A stretch of DNA of 64,000 bases from Arthrobacter sp. TMP15 (GCF_039529835.1 NZ_CP154262.1:1860001-1924000); one strand, 5' to 3'. Shown: positions 34,275-42,353, counted from the first letter of the stretch. Numbers and translations are program-made. The notes: generated by a model not told the origin, from the letters alone.

Positions 34275-34673
34275 ATGACTTTAAGACTCGGATTCATCGG
34301 TATTGTCACCAAAGATATGGCCGCATCGCTGGCTTTCTACCGAAAGTTAGGCGTACACATTGCAAAAGATCAAGATAACGCACCGCACGTTGATGGGAAA
34401 CTCGACGACGGAACTGTCCTAGCGTGGGACACCATCGAGACCATCCGTAGCTTCGATGCCGACTACATCTCACCCGTCGGAGGCCATCACATTGCTTTGG
34501 CTTTCGATAAAGGTAGCCCTGCCGCTGTTGATGCTGCGTTCGCGGAGCTGATCGCGGCTGGTTACATCTCGCATGTTGATCCGTGGGACGCGCACTGGGG
34601 GCAGCGTTATGCCACTCTTCTTGACCCCGATGGCAATTCCATTGATCTCTACGCTGAGCTCGAGGAAAACTGA
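34275..34673 (+). CDS. VOC superfamily (glyoxalase/bleomycin-resistance-like) protein
   Basis: 132 residues from ATG 34275 (MTLRLGFIGIVTKDMAASLAF). One VOC module pair: YRKLGVHIAKDQD, a middle GGHHIALAFD and the C-terminal YATLLDPDGNSIDLYAEL with the usual metal-ligand Glu near the end. It may bind or modify a drug or aldehyde. It overlaps the convergent AraC gene tail to tail by 25 bp, in one cassette of the inverted block. Confidence 0.85.
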   Translation: MTLRLGFIGIVTKDMAASLAFYRKLGVHIAKDQDNAPHVDGKLDDGTVLAWDTIETIRSFDADYISPVGGHHIALAFDKGSPAAVDAAFAELIAAGYISHVDPWDAHWGQRYATLLDPDGNSIDLYAELEEN

Positions 34674-35332
34674 CCCGGGCTCGCGCCGACCAGCCGCCGG
34701 AACTCTCTTGAGAGATGAGCCTGGTCGGCGTACCCGGCCACTGCAGCGGCGTCGAAAAGGCTAGTTCCTTCTTGCAGCAGCGAACGCGCACGTTTTGCAC
34801 GATCAATTCGTGCCAGCGTTAGATAGGGGTACCCAAAATCCTGTTGCATTCTGCGCCTGAACGTACGCTGTGACCAGTCCATTATCTCGGCCACTCGCCA
34901 CGGGGGTGTGCCCCGTCGGGCATGACCGTGAATGAACGCACTCCACGGGCCAATTTGGCTTGATTGTGGACTGAAAGCAGCGACAAGTTCTGGTACATCC
35001 GGCCATGTGGCACCAGCACATTGAAGTAGTGTGCGCGCCTGCATAGTCGCTTTGTGACCTAGCAGATCGGTCATCAACACAACCTGATCACTGATTTCAC
35101 TTAGATCAAGGGCGAGCACGCTTCTTGCTGCACCGGGCGGAAACCGGAGACCGAGGGTGCCATCGCCCCTATCGGCCCGCGTCTCGATCCAACGAGTTGA
35201 CGGTCCCGCAATGAAAACCTCCTCATTCCGCAGAATCAGATCGGCACATCCATCAGCCGGAATGACGGCTTCAACACTCCCTCTCGAACGCCAGATCGTA
35301 TGCCCTGCGCCAAGAGCCTGTTCCGTATACAT
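34649..35332 (-). CDS. AraC family transcriptional regulator
   Basis: 227 residues. The N-terminal sensor part (GHTIWRSRGSVEAVIPADGCADLILRN...) resembles DUF6597, common in actinobacterial AraC proteins. The C-terminal double HTH shows RVAEIMDWSQRTFRRRMQQDFG and LFDAAAVAGYADQAHLSREFRRLVGASPGQF. It probably controls the convergent VOC gene or a chromosomal target; no operator could be assigned. Confidence 0.88.
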   Translation of the reverse strand: MYTEQALGAGHTIWRSRGSVEAVIPADGCADLILRNEEVFIAGPSTRWIETRADRGDGTLGLRFPPGAARSVLALDLSEISDQVVLMTDLLGHKATMQARTLLQCAGATWPDVPELVAAFSPQSSQIGPWSAFIHGHARRGTPPWRVAEIMDWSQRTFRRRMQQDFGYPYLTLARIDRAKRARSLLQEGTSLFDAAAVAGYADQAHLSREFRRLVGASPGQFSSSSA

Positions 35333-35416
35333 TTCACCAGCATCTCAGCAATCGCTCCCTTCCCGTGTATTCATTCCGGAGACGATCTTCCCCAGCACCG
35401 AAGCTCGGTCGCTCGT

Positions 35417-35433
35417 TAGCCCGTATGGGGAAC
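35417..35433 (-). repeat. Cassette site 24, first part (interrupted by IS copy 6)
   Basis: AGCCCGTATGGGGAAC; the second part is GGAACCTTATACGGGACAGTG from 36652. In reverse reading the intact site was GTCCCGTATAAGGTTCCCCA then TACGGGCT, almost a perfect palindrome. Confidence 0.82.
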
Positions 35434-36651
35434 GGCGGATTCTGGCGGTCATTGCAACAGGAGGGGTTCGATCAGTTCGATCGGTTTCTTGAACTCTAGT
35501 CGTTTGCGTGGTCTGTCGTTGAGTTCAGCGGCGACCCAGTCAAGATCCTGGGCACTGTGGATGCTCAAATCAGTGCCTTTGGGGAAATACTGGCGCAGCA
35601 GTCCATTTGTGTTCTCGTTGATACCACGCTGCCAGGGCGAATGCGGGTCGCAAAAGTAGATCTCGATGCCCGTATCAATCTTCACGGTTTTCCAGTCCTG
35701 CATTTCAATGCCTTGATCCCAGGTCAGGGAATGTCGCAGTGCTTGCGGGAGTGTTTTGATCTTTGCGGTCAATGCCTCCCGCATCTGCTCAGCTTTGTAC
35801 CCCTGGGGTAAGTGAACGAGCATCGTGTAGTTGGTGTTGCGTTCCACCAGGGTCCCAATAGCGGTCTGGTTACCCTTGCCAATGATCAAATCCCCTTCCC
35901 AATGTCCTGGCACGGCACGGTCTTCCACTTCGGGTGGGCGATGGGAAATATTGATCATTCCCGGGATCCGATTCTTACGCTGCCCGGTCTTGCGGGAGGG
36001 GCGCCGCACGGCCCGCCCAGTGCGTAAACACGCGACCAGATCCCGATTCAAGGCGCCCCTGGACTGGACGTACAGGGATTGGTAAATAGTCTCCGGTGAC
36101 ACCCGCATCTCCTCTTCGTTGGGGAACTGGACGCGTAATCGTCCTGCGATTTGTTCCGGTGAATACTTCTTGGCAAGGTCCGCTTCCACCACTGTACGCA
36201 GGGCTATGTTCGTGTGGAGTTTGGCCGGTTTCGGCCGGCTGGCACGCTCGTAGGCGAGCATGTGGGCCGAGGTTGCCCGGTAGGCGGTGCCGGGTTTCGT
36301 GTTGCGTCTCAACTCCCTGGATACCGTCGAGGCAGACCGGCCAATAACCTCCCCAATCGCTCTCAAGGACTGTCCCTGGGCACGGAGAATCGCGATCTCT
36401 TCACGCTGAGTGAAGGTCAGGCAACGGCCCTTTAAATTCCTGCCGCGGCGGGGCCGCACACCACCAGCGTTAGCCAGAACAGTGCGCCCGGTACGCCTAC
36501 TGGTATTGATCGGAATAACGGCATCAGTGATGAAATCACCTGCCTGCATCCCTGCCCAAAAGACCTGCAATAGATCCGGCCGGAAAAGGATTGAATAGTT
36601 CGCCATAGCAACACTCATTCACTAAGTGTTGCAATCACCGCAAGAACCCAA
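35434..36651 (-). mobile_element. IS30-family insertion sequence, copy 6 (1218 bp)
   Basis: Same element in reverse orientation with a 5-bp duplication GGAAC (35429-35433 and 36652-36656). Confidence 0.95.
35449..36618 (-). CDS. IS30-family transposase, copy 6
   Basis: 389 residues, identical in motifs to copy 1. Confidence 0.95.
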   Translation of the reverse strand: MSVAMANYSILFRPDLLQVFWAGMQAGDFITDAVIPINTSRRTGRTVLANAGGVRPRRGRNLKGRCLTFTQREEIAILRAQGQSLRAIGEVIGRSASTVSRELRRNTKPGTAYRATSAHMLAYERASRPKPAKLHTNIALRTVVEADLAKKYSPEQIAGRLRVQFPNEEEMRVSPETIYQSLYVQSRGALNRDLVACLRTGRAVRRPSRKTGQRKNRIPGMINISHRPPEVEDRAVPGHWEGDLIIGKGNQTAIGTLVERNTNYTMLVHLPQGYKAEQMREALTAKIKTLPQALRHSLTWDQGIEMQDWKTVKIDTGIEIYFCDPHSPWQRGINENTNGLLRQYFPKGTDLSIHSAQDLDWVAAELNDRPRKRLEFKKPIELIEPLLLQ

Positions 36652-36672
36652 GGAACCTTATACGGGACAGTG
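36652..36672 (-). repeat. Cassette site 24, second part
   Basis: GGAACCTTATACGGGACAGTG; the last reverse-oriented site before orientation changes at about 37 kb. Confidence 0.82.
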
Positions 36673-36694
36673 TTTTGAGCGTCTCTGGTCGGCC

Positions 36695-36793
36695 GTAGGA
36701 AAGTGTCACGAAATTGAGAATTTCTGTGATCTGGGCCCAGGCGTCGTCGCAGGTCAGCGCGTTTCGCTGGTGACAGCCAGCTCGGGATCCTAC
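36695..36793 (+). repeat. 99-bp MITE-like element, copy 2
   Basis: Same ends (GTAGGAAAGTG...GGGATCCTAC) and same length as the element at 32272. It lies at the point where site orientation switches, so it may mark the second inversion junction. Confidence 0.55.
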
Positions 36794-36795
36794 AG

Positions 36796-36960
36796 GTCTT
36801 TTCCTTGCTTCCCGCCGCCGTGGTCAGCAACGCGATTGCACATGTGGTGGCCGTGGAGGACGGGTTTGTCTACCACGACTGGCTTGCGGGACCGCTAGTA
36901 GTATCCGGCGTGGTCACCCTGGCGATTGCATTTATCAGTGGACTCATTGCACGCAGGTAG
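36796..36960 (+). pseudogene. C-terminal remnant of a membrane protein
   Basis: An open stretch VFSLLPAAVVSNAIAHVVAV... continuing to a final hydrophobic SGVVTLAIAFISGLIARR and a TAG stop at 36958-36960. There is no start; the 5' part is lost at the 99-bp element. It looks like the end of a small integral membrane protein. Confidence 0.5.
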
Positions 36961-37002
36961 TGGTCACGACCTTGAGACCGCCAGGGCAACCAGACAACGG
37001 GG

Positions 37003-37031
37003 GTGCTCCTGTCGAGGTTCCCCTATGACGC
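37003..37031 (+). repeat. Cassette site 25
   Basis: GTGCTCCTGTCGAG-GTTCC-CCTATGACGCG; core GTT at 37017-37019. The right arm pairs with the left arm of site 26. Confidence 0.78.
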
Positions 37032-37082
37032 GTTGCTTATGGCCAGCCGGACACGAGTTGGTATACTCGCCAGCTGTTGCTG

Positions 37083-37322
37083 TCAGTCGAGCATCGATAG
37101 GTACTGCGGCCGGCACTTCATCGCATGGATGAGTTCTTCGGTCCCGTCATCCCAGACCAGCACCACGAGTTCCAACAGCCTGCTTCGGGTATCAAATCCC
37201 AGACGAAGGAAACGCCGCGGATCTTCATCATCCAGCGGCACCTCCCGGAGCGGCCAAGAGGCTGCCTCGATCCCGTCCTCATCGCTGATTCCGTGCTTGT
37301 GCGCGGAGCCGCGAACGATCAT
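37083..37322 (-). CDS. BrnT-like toxin of a toxin-antitoxin pair
   Basis: 79 residues (MIVRGSAHKHGISDEDGIEA). The pattern H-x-I-x-x-D-I/E..., then DDEDPRRFLRLGFDTRSRLLELVVLVWDDG and a C-terminal IHAMKCRPQYLSML, resembles BrnT/RelE-fold ribonuclease toxins. It overlaps the upstream antitoxin gene by ATGA (37319-37322), the classical antitoxin-first arrangement. Such modules stabilise cassette arrays against loss; that role here is inference. Confidence 0.75.
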   Translation of the reverse strand: MIVRGSAHKHGISDEDGIEAASWPLREVPLDDEDPRRFLRLGFDTRSRLLELVVLVWDDGTEELIHAMKCRPQYLSMLD

Positions 37323-37597
37323 GAGCTGGTAAGCGTGTTGTCTGTGTGCGCCCAGCTCGACAGCGCAGCGCGGAACGCCTCGGAGCGGTTCAGGTGCTCG
37401 CGCTCAGCGCGTTCCATGACTGCAGCAAGCTCCTCGGTGGTCAAGCGCACGGGCACGACCTGCGAAGCGGTTGCACCCCTGGCGGGGCGCCCCATGCGGG
37501 CCTTGAGGTCTTCGACGTCGTAGCCTGCCTCGGCTTCCTCGACCCACTGGTCGATCTCGGCCTCCGAGACTGGCTGCCCGTGTAGTTTTCTTTCCAT
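37319..37597 (-). CDS. Ribbon-helix-helix antitoxin
   Basis: 92 residues from ATG 37597 (MERKLHGQPVSEAEIDQWVEEAE). The C-terminal part holds a CopG-like RHH: QVVPVRLTTEELAAVMERAE and HLNRSEAFRAALSSW. Length and position before the BrnT-like toxin fit an antitoxin that represses its own operon. The small palindrome GTACTATCGTAATAC (around 37600-37614) just upstream is a likely operator. No gene is seen in 37615-37869. Confidence 0.78.
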   Translation of the reverse strand: MERKLHGQPVSEAEIDQWVEEAEAGYDVEDLKARMGRPARGATASQVVPVRLTTEELAAVMERAEREHLNRSEAFRAALSSWAHTDNTLTSS

Positions 37598-37869
37598 GAG
37601 TACTATCGTAATACGAATCCCCTGGCGGAGCCAGAGTATCCAGCGAGCCGGTACGCCAGAGTCAGCCCGTGACATAACATCTGGAATCCCTCATTGAAAA
37701 ACTTGTCCATGCACCAGAGCAGCTTTGACCCTGAGCCGCCTTCCGTGAAGCCGTTTGCATGGGCGCGAGGTCTTCGACGTCGTCGCAAACCGCTGACCTG
37801 TAACCGCTGACACGAGAGTCCCAACACTAAGACTGCCCCAGCATCGCGAGGCAACAACGACTAGGTCCC

Positions 37870-37899
37870 TCGTGTCGTTAAAGGTTCCCCAGTGGAGCA
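37870..37899 (+). repeat. Cassette site 26
   Basis: CGTGTCGTTAAAG-GTTCC-CCAGTGGAGCACG; core GTT at 37884-37886. Confidence 0.78.
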
Positions 37900-38026
37900 C
37901 GGCCAACGCGGAACGATTAAAGGCGCTGCCCTCGTTTCAGTGAACCGCGTGACAACCGTCACATGGGACATCCTGCCAAGGATGAATCGAACTTGGTTTG
38001 GTGACGATCAAAGATACGCTGGCCAC

Positions 38027-38524
38027 ATGGTCTACAACACTCATCAGCGCGAAATTGCAGCCCCTGCTAGTGAAGTAGGGTCCCTCATTGACTCGCTTGC
38101 GAGTGAGAATGATCGGCTGTGGCCCCGAAGCGAGTGGCCAGCAATGCGCTTGAATGGACCGCTTGGCGTGGGCGCAGCGGGAGGACATGGGCCAGTGCGC
38201 TACGTTGTGTCTGTATTCGAGCCCGGCAGGCGGATCGAATTTCAGTTCACCGGCCCATCGGGTTTCAATGGGCACCACGGTTTCACTGCAACCAGCCTTA
38301 CGGACAATTCAACGCTACTCCGGCACGAGCTTTCCGTGTCGCCGAGCGGAGCGGCGAAACTCACCTGGCCAATCTTCTTCAGACCTATGCACGATGCTCT
38401 TATCGAAGAAAGTCTTGATCGCGCAGAAAACGAATTTAGTTCCTCACCAGATGCTGCACACCGCCGGTCGCTGTGGACGAAGATACTTAGGGCACCATTC
38501 TCCGCACGGATGACCCGCAAGTAG
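38027..38524 (+). CDS. SRPBCC-fold protein, paralogue 2
   Basis: 165 residues from ATG 38027 (MVYNTHQREIAAPASEVG), closely similar along its whole length to the protein at 17652, with the same GPSGFNGHH and HDALIEESLDRAE blocks. The flanking sites differ from those of paralogue 1, so the two cassettes were acquired or diverged separately. Function unknown; ligand binding or cyclase-like activity is typical of the fold. Confidence 0.75.
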   Translation: MVYNTHQREIAAPASEVGSLIDSLASENDRLWPRSEWPAMRLNGPLGVGAAGGHGPVRYVVSVFEPGRRIEFQFTGPSGFNGHHGFTATSLTDNSTLLRHELSVSPSGAAKLTWPIFFRPMHDALIEESLDRAENEFSSSPDAAHRRSLWTKILRAPFSARMTRK

Positions 38525-38525
38525 C

Positions 38526-38553
38526 AAGCCCGGTAGAGGTTCGGCATACGAGA
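38526..38553 (+). repeat. Cassette site 27
   Basis: AAGCCCGGTAGAG-GTTC-GGCATACGAG; core GTT at 38539-38541. Confidence 0.75.
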
Positions 38554-38618
38554 TTGGCACTGCGGACGATCGTTTCGATCTTCCACATACCCTGACGCCC
38601 GCTGTATAGGATGGTGCG

Positions 38619-39176
38619 ATGTCCGAAACTTTTACTCTCACAAGCGATCGAGTATCGCTCCAGCCATTCATTGAACGTCACCTTAGCGCCCGAATTCACT
38701 ATCAAGCGCTGCCGGAGGTTGCTCGCTATCTCTACCGCTCACCGCTGACTCCTGAGGCAACTCGCGAGTCGGCTTTGGCCAATAGAGAACGGCGTTTTGA
38801 GAGTCCTGGGGATCGCCTGCTATTCGCCGTGGTCAGCAACGTAGACGATATTGTCTTGGGCGAAGTCGTTGCCACGTTGGAGAATCCTCACGCCCGTCAA
38901 ATTGAGATCGGGTGGATCTTTGACCCAGGCAGCGCGGGTCGGGGTTACGCGACAGAAGCAGCGAAGACGCTACTTACCTACCTGTTTACAGCTGAGAACG
39001 CTCATCGGGTATTTGCTCGTCTGGACGCAGAGAACGACGCCTCACGACGATTGTGTGAGCGTTTGGGAATGCGAGAGGAAGCCCACCTCATCGAGAATGA
39101 CCGCGACGGCGATCGATGGGGTTCGGAGTATGTTTATGCGATGCTTGCCCGCGAGTTTGAACCGGCACAAGCGTAG
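38619..39176 (+). CDS. GNAT family N-acetyltransferase (RimJ/RimL-like)
   Basis: 185 residues, Acetyltransf_3 type: TLTSDRVSLQPFIERHL at the N-terminus, motif A IGWIFDPGSAGRGYATEAAKTLL (about residues 97-119), motif B ENDASRRLCERLGMREEA. These acetylate protein N-termini or amino compounds. Single gene of its cassette. Confidence 0.88.
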   Translation: MSETFTLTSDRVSLQPFIERHLSARIHYQALPEVARYLYRSPLTPEATRESALANRERRFESPGDRLLFAVVSNVDDIVLGEVVATLENPHARQIEIGWIFDPGSAGRGYATEAAKTLLTYLFTAENAHRVFARLDAENDASRRLCERLGMREEAHLIENDRDGDRWGSEYVYAMLAREFEPAQA

Positions 39177-39266
39177 AAAGAGTGCATCGTCGATAGCTCA
39201 TCCGGATCGTCAATGCCCTATCCACCCATGAAGATGAGCGTGCAGGTACATCCTCTACAGAGAATC

Positions 39267-39296
39267 CTGTCCCACAGACCGTTCGGCTTGCGAGTT
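39267..39296 (+). repeat. Cassette site 28
   Basis: CCTGTCCCACAGACC-GTTC-GGCTTGCGAG; core GTT at 39281-39283. Confidence 0.8.
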
Positions 39297-39326
39297 GCCA
39301 GCTTGTGCGTGGAGTGTCGCTGCACT

Positions 39327-39744
39327 TCAGTCGACGCGCGTGGCTACACGGTCGCAGAGCGTGACCCACTCACCCTCGGGTTTGAACTCCCAGTGGTGAG
39401 TTTGAGTACGACTGTCGTCGCTGAATGTGATCGTTGCTCGTGCCTGTTCGCCGGTGAAGTGCCACGTGTCCCCGTCAACGTCTACCTGATAATTGTTTGC
39501 GAATCCGCCATTGTCTATGGTCCACGAGAAATAGCAGCCTCGCTTGGGATCCCAGCCCAGGAAGCTCATCGTGTCAAACGGTCCATTGGCATGCTCATCT
39601 TGCACTATAAAAAAACCCGCCCGAATACCAGTGAGCGGAGTGAGCGCTACGCCACGGTCCACCTTGCCTGTCGGTTCCAAATGCCGTGCCCTCTGCAGAC
39701 CAGTCGCCGAGAAAAGCTGTCAGCCTCATTTGCTCATTCGTCAT
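39327..39744 (-). pseudogene. DUF1579-like gene with a frameshift in a poly-T run
   Basis: Two overlapping minus-strand frames together give one protein of about 139 residues. The first (from ATG 39744) reads MTNEQMRLTAFLGDWSAEG... to WYSGGFFYSAR and stops. The second continues with GFFIVQDEHANGPFDTMSFLGWDPKRG... to the end at 39327. The switch lies in GGTTTTTTTATAG, a homopolymer. Either the gene is broken by a one-base indel or the run was misread. The family is of unknown function. Confidence 0.65.
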
Positions 39745-39814
39745 GAGGAGACTCTGGCATATCGACAGGTCCTCCGTCTAGGACTCGATGCGGTGGGCGG
39801 ACATTTCGTACAAT

Positions 39815-39844
39815 TTGTCCATTTAGGGTTCCTCTGCGAAACAG
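39815..39844 (+). repeat. Cassette site 29
   Basis: TTGTCCATTTAGG-GTTCC-TCTGCGAAACAG; core GTT at 39828-39830. Confidence 0.78.
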
Positions 39845-39995
39845 TGTGAACCGGGAGTTATTGCGTTTGAGGTTGCGGCATTTGGCGTTGAAAACCACAA
39901 CCGAGATCAATCTCCGACCGCATCATCAGGAGGACTCCGCAGCTCCTCTCGTGCGGCCAGCGGCAAGGAGGCTACGCGCATTTGCTACTGTCCTG

Positions 39996-40490
39996 CTAGG
40001 TAACCGGCGACGGTTTCGTCCGCGCCGTTGCCTTGATCACCACCGTCATCATCGTCGCAAAGACGGCAAGGAACGCGAGCCCGCTGGCCATGTACAGGCC
40101 TGTCTCCAACGCGAACGCTGCCTCGGAGTTCCAATCGAAGTAGGTATCGCCCACGGAGTTTAGGTTGGCAAATGAAAGGAAGAAGTATGCTGGGGCACCC
40201 AGGGTAATGATTCCAGCCCACAGTGACACAGCGGCCCAGTTCGGAAGTACGGTTCGGCGGGAAAGAGTCGTCACGCCCCAAAGAAGACCGAGCAATGAGC
40301 CGAGCGCAGCGAAGACGAAGCCCGGAATCGTGCTGTAGTTCTGACCGGCAGCATGCAAGTCAGCAATCGTCGTTTCAAGCGGCATCTCGCTCGCGGCGAC
40401 CACTGCCCAATCATTCATCAATGTCGCTCCAAGCATGGCGTAAACGATGATCGCAACGATTCCGAGGAGTGTAGGCAGTATCCGCATCAT
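39996..40490 (-). CDS. Four-span membrane protein, unknown function
   Basis: 164 residues with hydrophobic segments at about 4-25, 55-75, 85-108 and 130-152 and a soluble loop NDWAVVAASEMPLETTIADLHAAGQNYS after the first. No family is recognised. It runs against the site orientation as the only gene of its cassette. Confidence 0.65.
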   Translation of the reverse strand: MMRILPTLLGIVAIIVYAMLGATLMNDWAVVAASEMPLETTIADLHAAGQNYSTIPGFVFAALGSLLGLLWGVTTLSRRTVLPNWAAVSLWAGIITLGAPAYFFLSFANLNSVGDTYFDWNSEAAFALETGLYMASGLAFLAVFATMMTVVIKATARTKPSPVT

Positions 40491-40634
40491 GCAAGGCTAG
40501 CAGCGGCCCTCAACCGATTTTCCACTATCCGGAATCCTCTCAACGGCGTACGGCCTCGGCGGAGAACCTCTCGAACTACATGGAGATGGATGAAAATGCC
40601 AGATTCATTTTCACACCCATGAATTGTTGGCGGG

Positions 40635-40664
40635 CGTAGCGCTTAGGGTTCCGCATACGGAAAT
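40635..40664 (+). repeat. Cassette site 30
   Basis: GTAGCGCTTAGG-GTTCC-GCATACGGAAATGG; core GTT at 40648-40650. Confidence 0.78.
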
Positions 40665-40729
40665 GGCCGCGTTCGTAACCGGTGGGGTTAGCCATGGTGG
40701 AAATCCTAAGCGTGAATCTCCGGACAGAT

Positions 40730-40803
40730 CTTCCTCAGACCCCGGTGTGGCCCGTTCCACCGTCTACCGTGCCATCAAACGCGCCGGCGAGGCCGCCGCT
40801 TAG
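40730..40803 (+). pseudogene. Remnant of a serine resolvase C-terminus (HTH)
   Basis: The frame SSDPGVARSTVYRAIKRAGEAAA followed by TAG matches the C-terminal helix-turn-helix of Tn3-type resolvases. The catalytic domain is absent. The surrounding 40700-41040 has no gene; a segment of about 36 bp (CAGATCTTCCTCAGACCCC region at 40723) is repeated at about 40868 in the form CAGATCTTCCCCAGACCCC. Confidence 0.5.
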
Positions 40804-41094
40804 ATCCGCAGGATTGCAACGTCCACTCCGGAATCAACGCCGGCACGTTCTTAGGGAATTTCCGGGCAGATCTTCCCCAGACCCCTGGTCAGTGAAACCC
40901 GAAACCCTAGCGCTCAATCCTGTTCCATTACTACCAAGACTCCGAGCACACCGTTGGTGACGTTTGTGTTGATTCGTGGCCAGGATCGGGAAACCTGGTC
41001 TATCCGCTCCATGGAAGCCATTGCGGCCTAAGCAAGCCGGGTGACTGTCGGCTGTTACCGTAAGAGCATTCGTATCAACTCTGGGGGAACAATT

Positions 41095-41427
41095 ATGAGC
41101 TATCCAAACGACCAGGCGCCGCAAGGGTACCCAGTTGCTTATGTCCAGGCACCTGTCTACATCCAAGCACAGCCCAAGGGGCTGAGCGTCGCAAGTATGG
41201 TGCTCGGGCTCGTCTCCATCTTCTTTGGCTGGACGTTTCTCGTCCCCCTCCTCGGGCTGATCCTTGGAATAGTCGGCATCAAGAAAGAGCCCGCCGGCAA
41301 GGGAATGGCCGTCACGGGCATCATCCTCAACGGACTTATGATCGCCGGCTGGCTCCTCTTGATCGTCTTCCTATTCACCGTCGGAATCTGGGGCGCAGCC
41401 GCCTCCGTCAATAGCGGAAACGCATAG
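41095..41427 (+). CDS. DUF4190-domain membrane protein
   Basis: 110 residues from ATG 41095 (MSYPNDQAPQGYPVAYVQAP; CTGGGGG upstream). A Pro/Gln/Tyr-rich N-terminus is followed by the DUF4190 double span LSVASMVLGLVSIFFGWTFLVPLLGLILGIVGIKK, then GKGMAVTGIILNGLMIAGWLLLI. The family is frequent in actinobacteria and uncharacterised. It lies in the cassette ending at site 31, well downstream of site 30. Confidence 0.85.
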   Translation: MSYPNDQAPQGYPVAYVQAPVYIQAQPKGLSVASMVLGLVSIFFGWTFLVPLLGLILGIVGIKKEPAGKGMAVTGIILNGLMIAGWLLLIVFLFTVGIWGAAASVNSGNA

Positions 41428-41619
41428 CCAGATTTCAAGCCATCCCGGTACTGAACTTGGCACCCTACGGCACAATAAAGTCCGTTTTCTGCAGCGACCC
41501 CAATTAGGAGACGATCCATGAAACAGTATGGATGAACCACGGTAACGTAGGGCCCTGCGCCCAGGCGACGGCCCAATTTCCGGGCTTCGGCCAAACCCAT
41601 TTCAACGACCACTCAAAAG
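41428..41619. other. Gene-less spacer with a repeated segment
   Basis: Contains CCTACGGCACAATAAAGTCCG TTTTCTG around 41463-41490, which recurs at 58908-58936 as CTTACGACACAATAAAGTCAGTTTTCTG. Probably the end of an old mobile element. No credible gene. Confidence 0.4.
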
Positions 41620-41650
41620 CTATCCCACACGAGGTTCCTCAGCGAACAGA
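41620..41650 (+). repeat. Cassette site 31
   Basis: TATCCCACACGAG-GTTCC-TCAGCGAACAGAC; core GTT at 41634-41636. The right arm pairs very well with the left arm of site 32 (GTCTGTTCGCTGAGG / GTCTGTCCACAGAGGG). Confidence 0.82.
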
Positions 41651-41755
41651 CCCGCTAGACCCTCAGGCCAATGATTAGGCCAGGCGTTCAGAATAGCGGT
41701 TGGCGGAACGGATTTCGGGCGTGCTTGCTTCTCGATTGGTGGCTAGACTCTTGGG

Positions 41756-42319
41756 GTGTCTACCGTTTGGAGCCTCCAAGTCATCGTGCTGAACGGCGGA
41801 TCGAGTTCTGGCAAGTCCTCCATTGCTCGAGCGCTTCAGGAAATCCTCCCGGGCATCTGGTTGACGTTCGGCGTCGACACGTTCATTGCCGCCCTTCCTG
41901 GCGGAGGTGACAGCTCGAAAGCAGGAATTACCTTTGAGCAAGGCGGCACGATCACCTTCAGTACTGAGCATCGAGCTTTAGAGCGCAGCTGGTATACCGG
42001 CCTCAGCGCTACGGCTCGAGCAGGGGCTCACTTGATCCTCGATGAGGTCCTTCTCTCCGGGGATGCTGGACAGGAGCGTATCCGGTCAACATTTGCCGAC
42101 GTGGACCTGATCTGGGTGGGAGTGCACTGCGACTCCGACGTCGCCGTATCCCGCGAGTCACAACGCCTTGACCGTGTAGAAGGCATGGCGCGACAGCAAG
42201 CCCTGAGCGTGCACGCCGGGGTTTTCTACGACATCGAGGTCGACACCACGAATCGCTCAACCGATGACTGCGCGCGTGATATCGCTAGCCAACTCTCCCC
42301 CGATGCCCTTCCCCGTTGA
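41756..42319 (+). CDS. Chloramphenicol phosphotransferase-like P-loop kinase
   Basis: 187 residues with GTG start. The P-loop VIVLNGGSSSGKSSIARALQ (about residues 9-28) and GIWLTFGVDTFIAALPG match the CPT family (PF07931), as does the later HLILDEVLLSG. The length is close to the classic 178-residue enzyme. CPT phosphorylates the C-3 hydroxyl of chloramphenicol; relatives act on other substrates, so resistance is possible but unproven. Confidence 0.82.
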   Translation: MSTVWSLQVIVLNGGSSSGKSSIARALQEILPGIWLTFGVDTFIAALPGGGDSSKAGITFEQGGTITFSTEHRALERSWYTGLSATARAGAHLILDEVLLSGDAGQERIRSTFADVDLIWVGVHCDSDVAVSRESQRLDRVEGMARQQALSVHAGVFYDIEVDTTNRSTDDCARDIASQLSPDALPR

Positions 42320-42353
42320 GGATCCTCATGTAGGAACCCCGTGCTGCCGCGTG

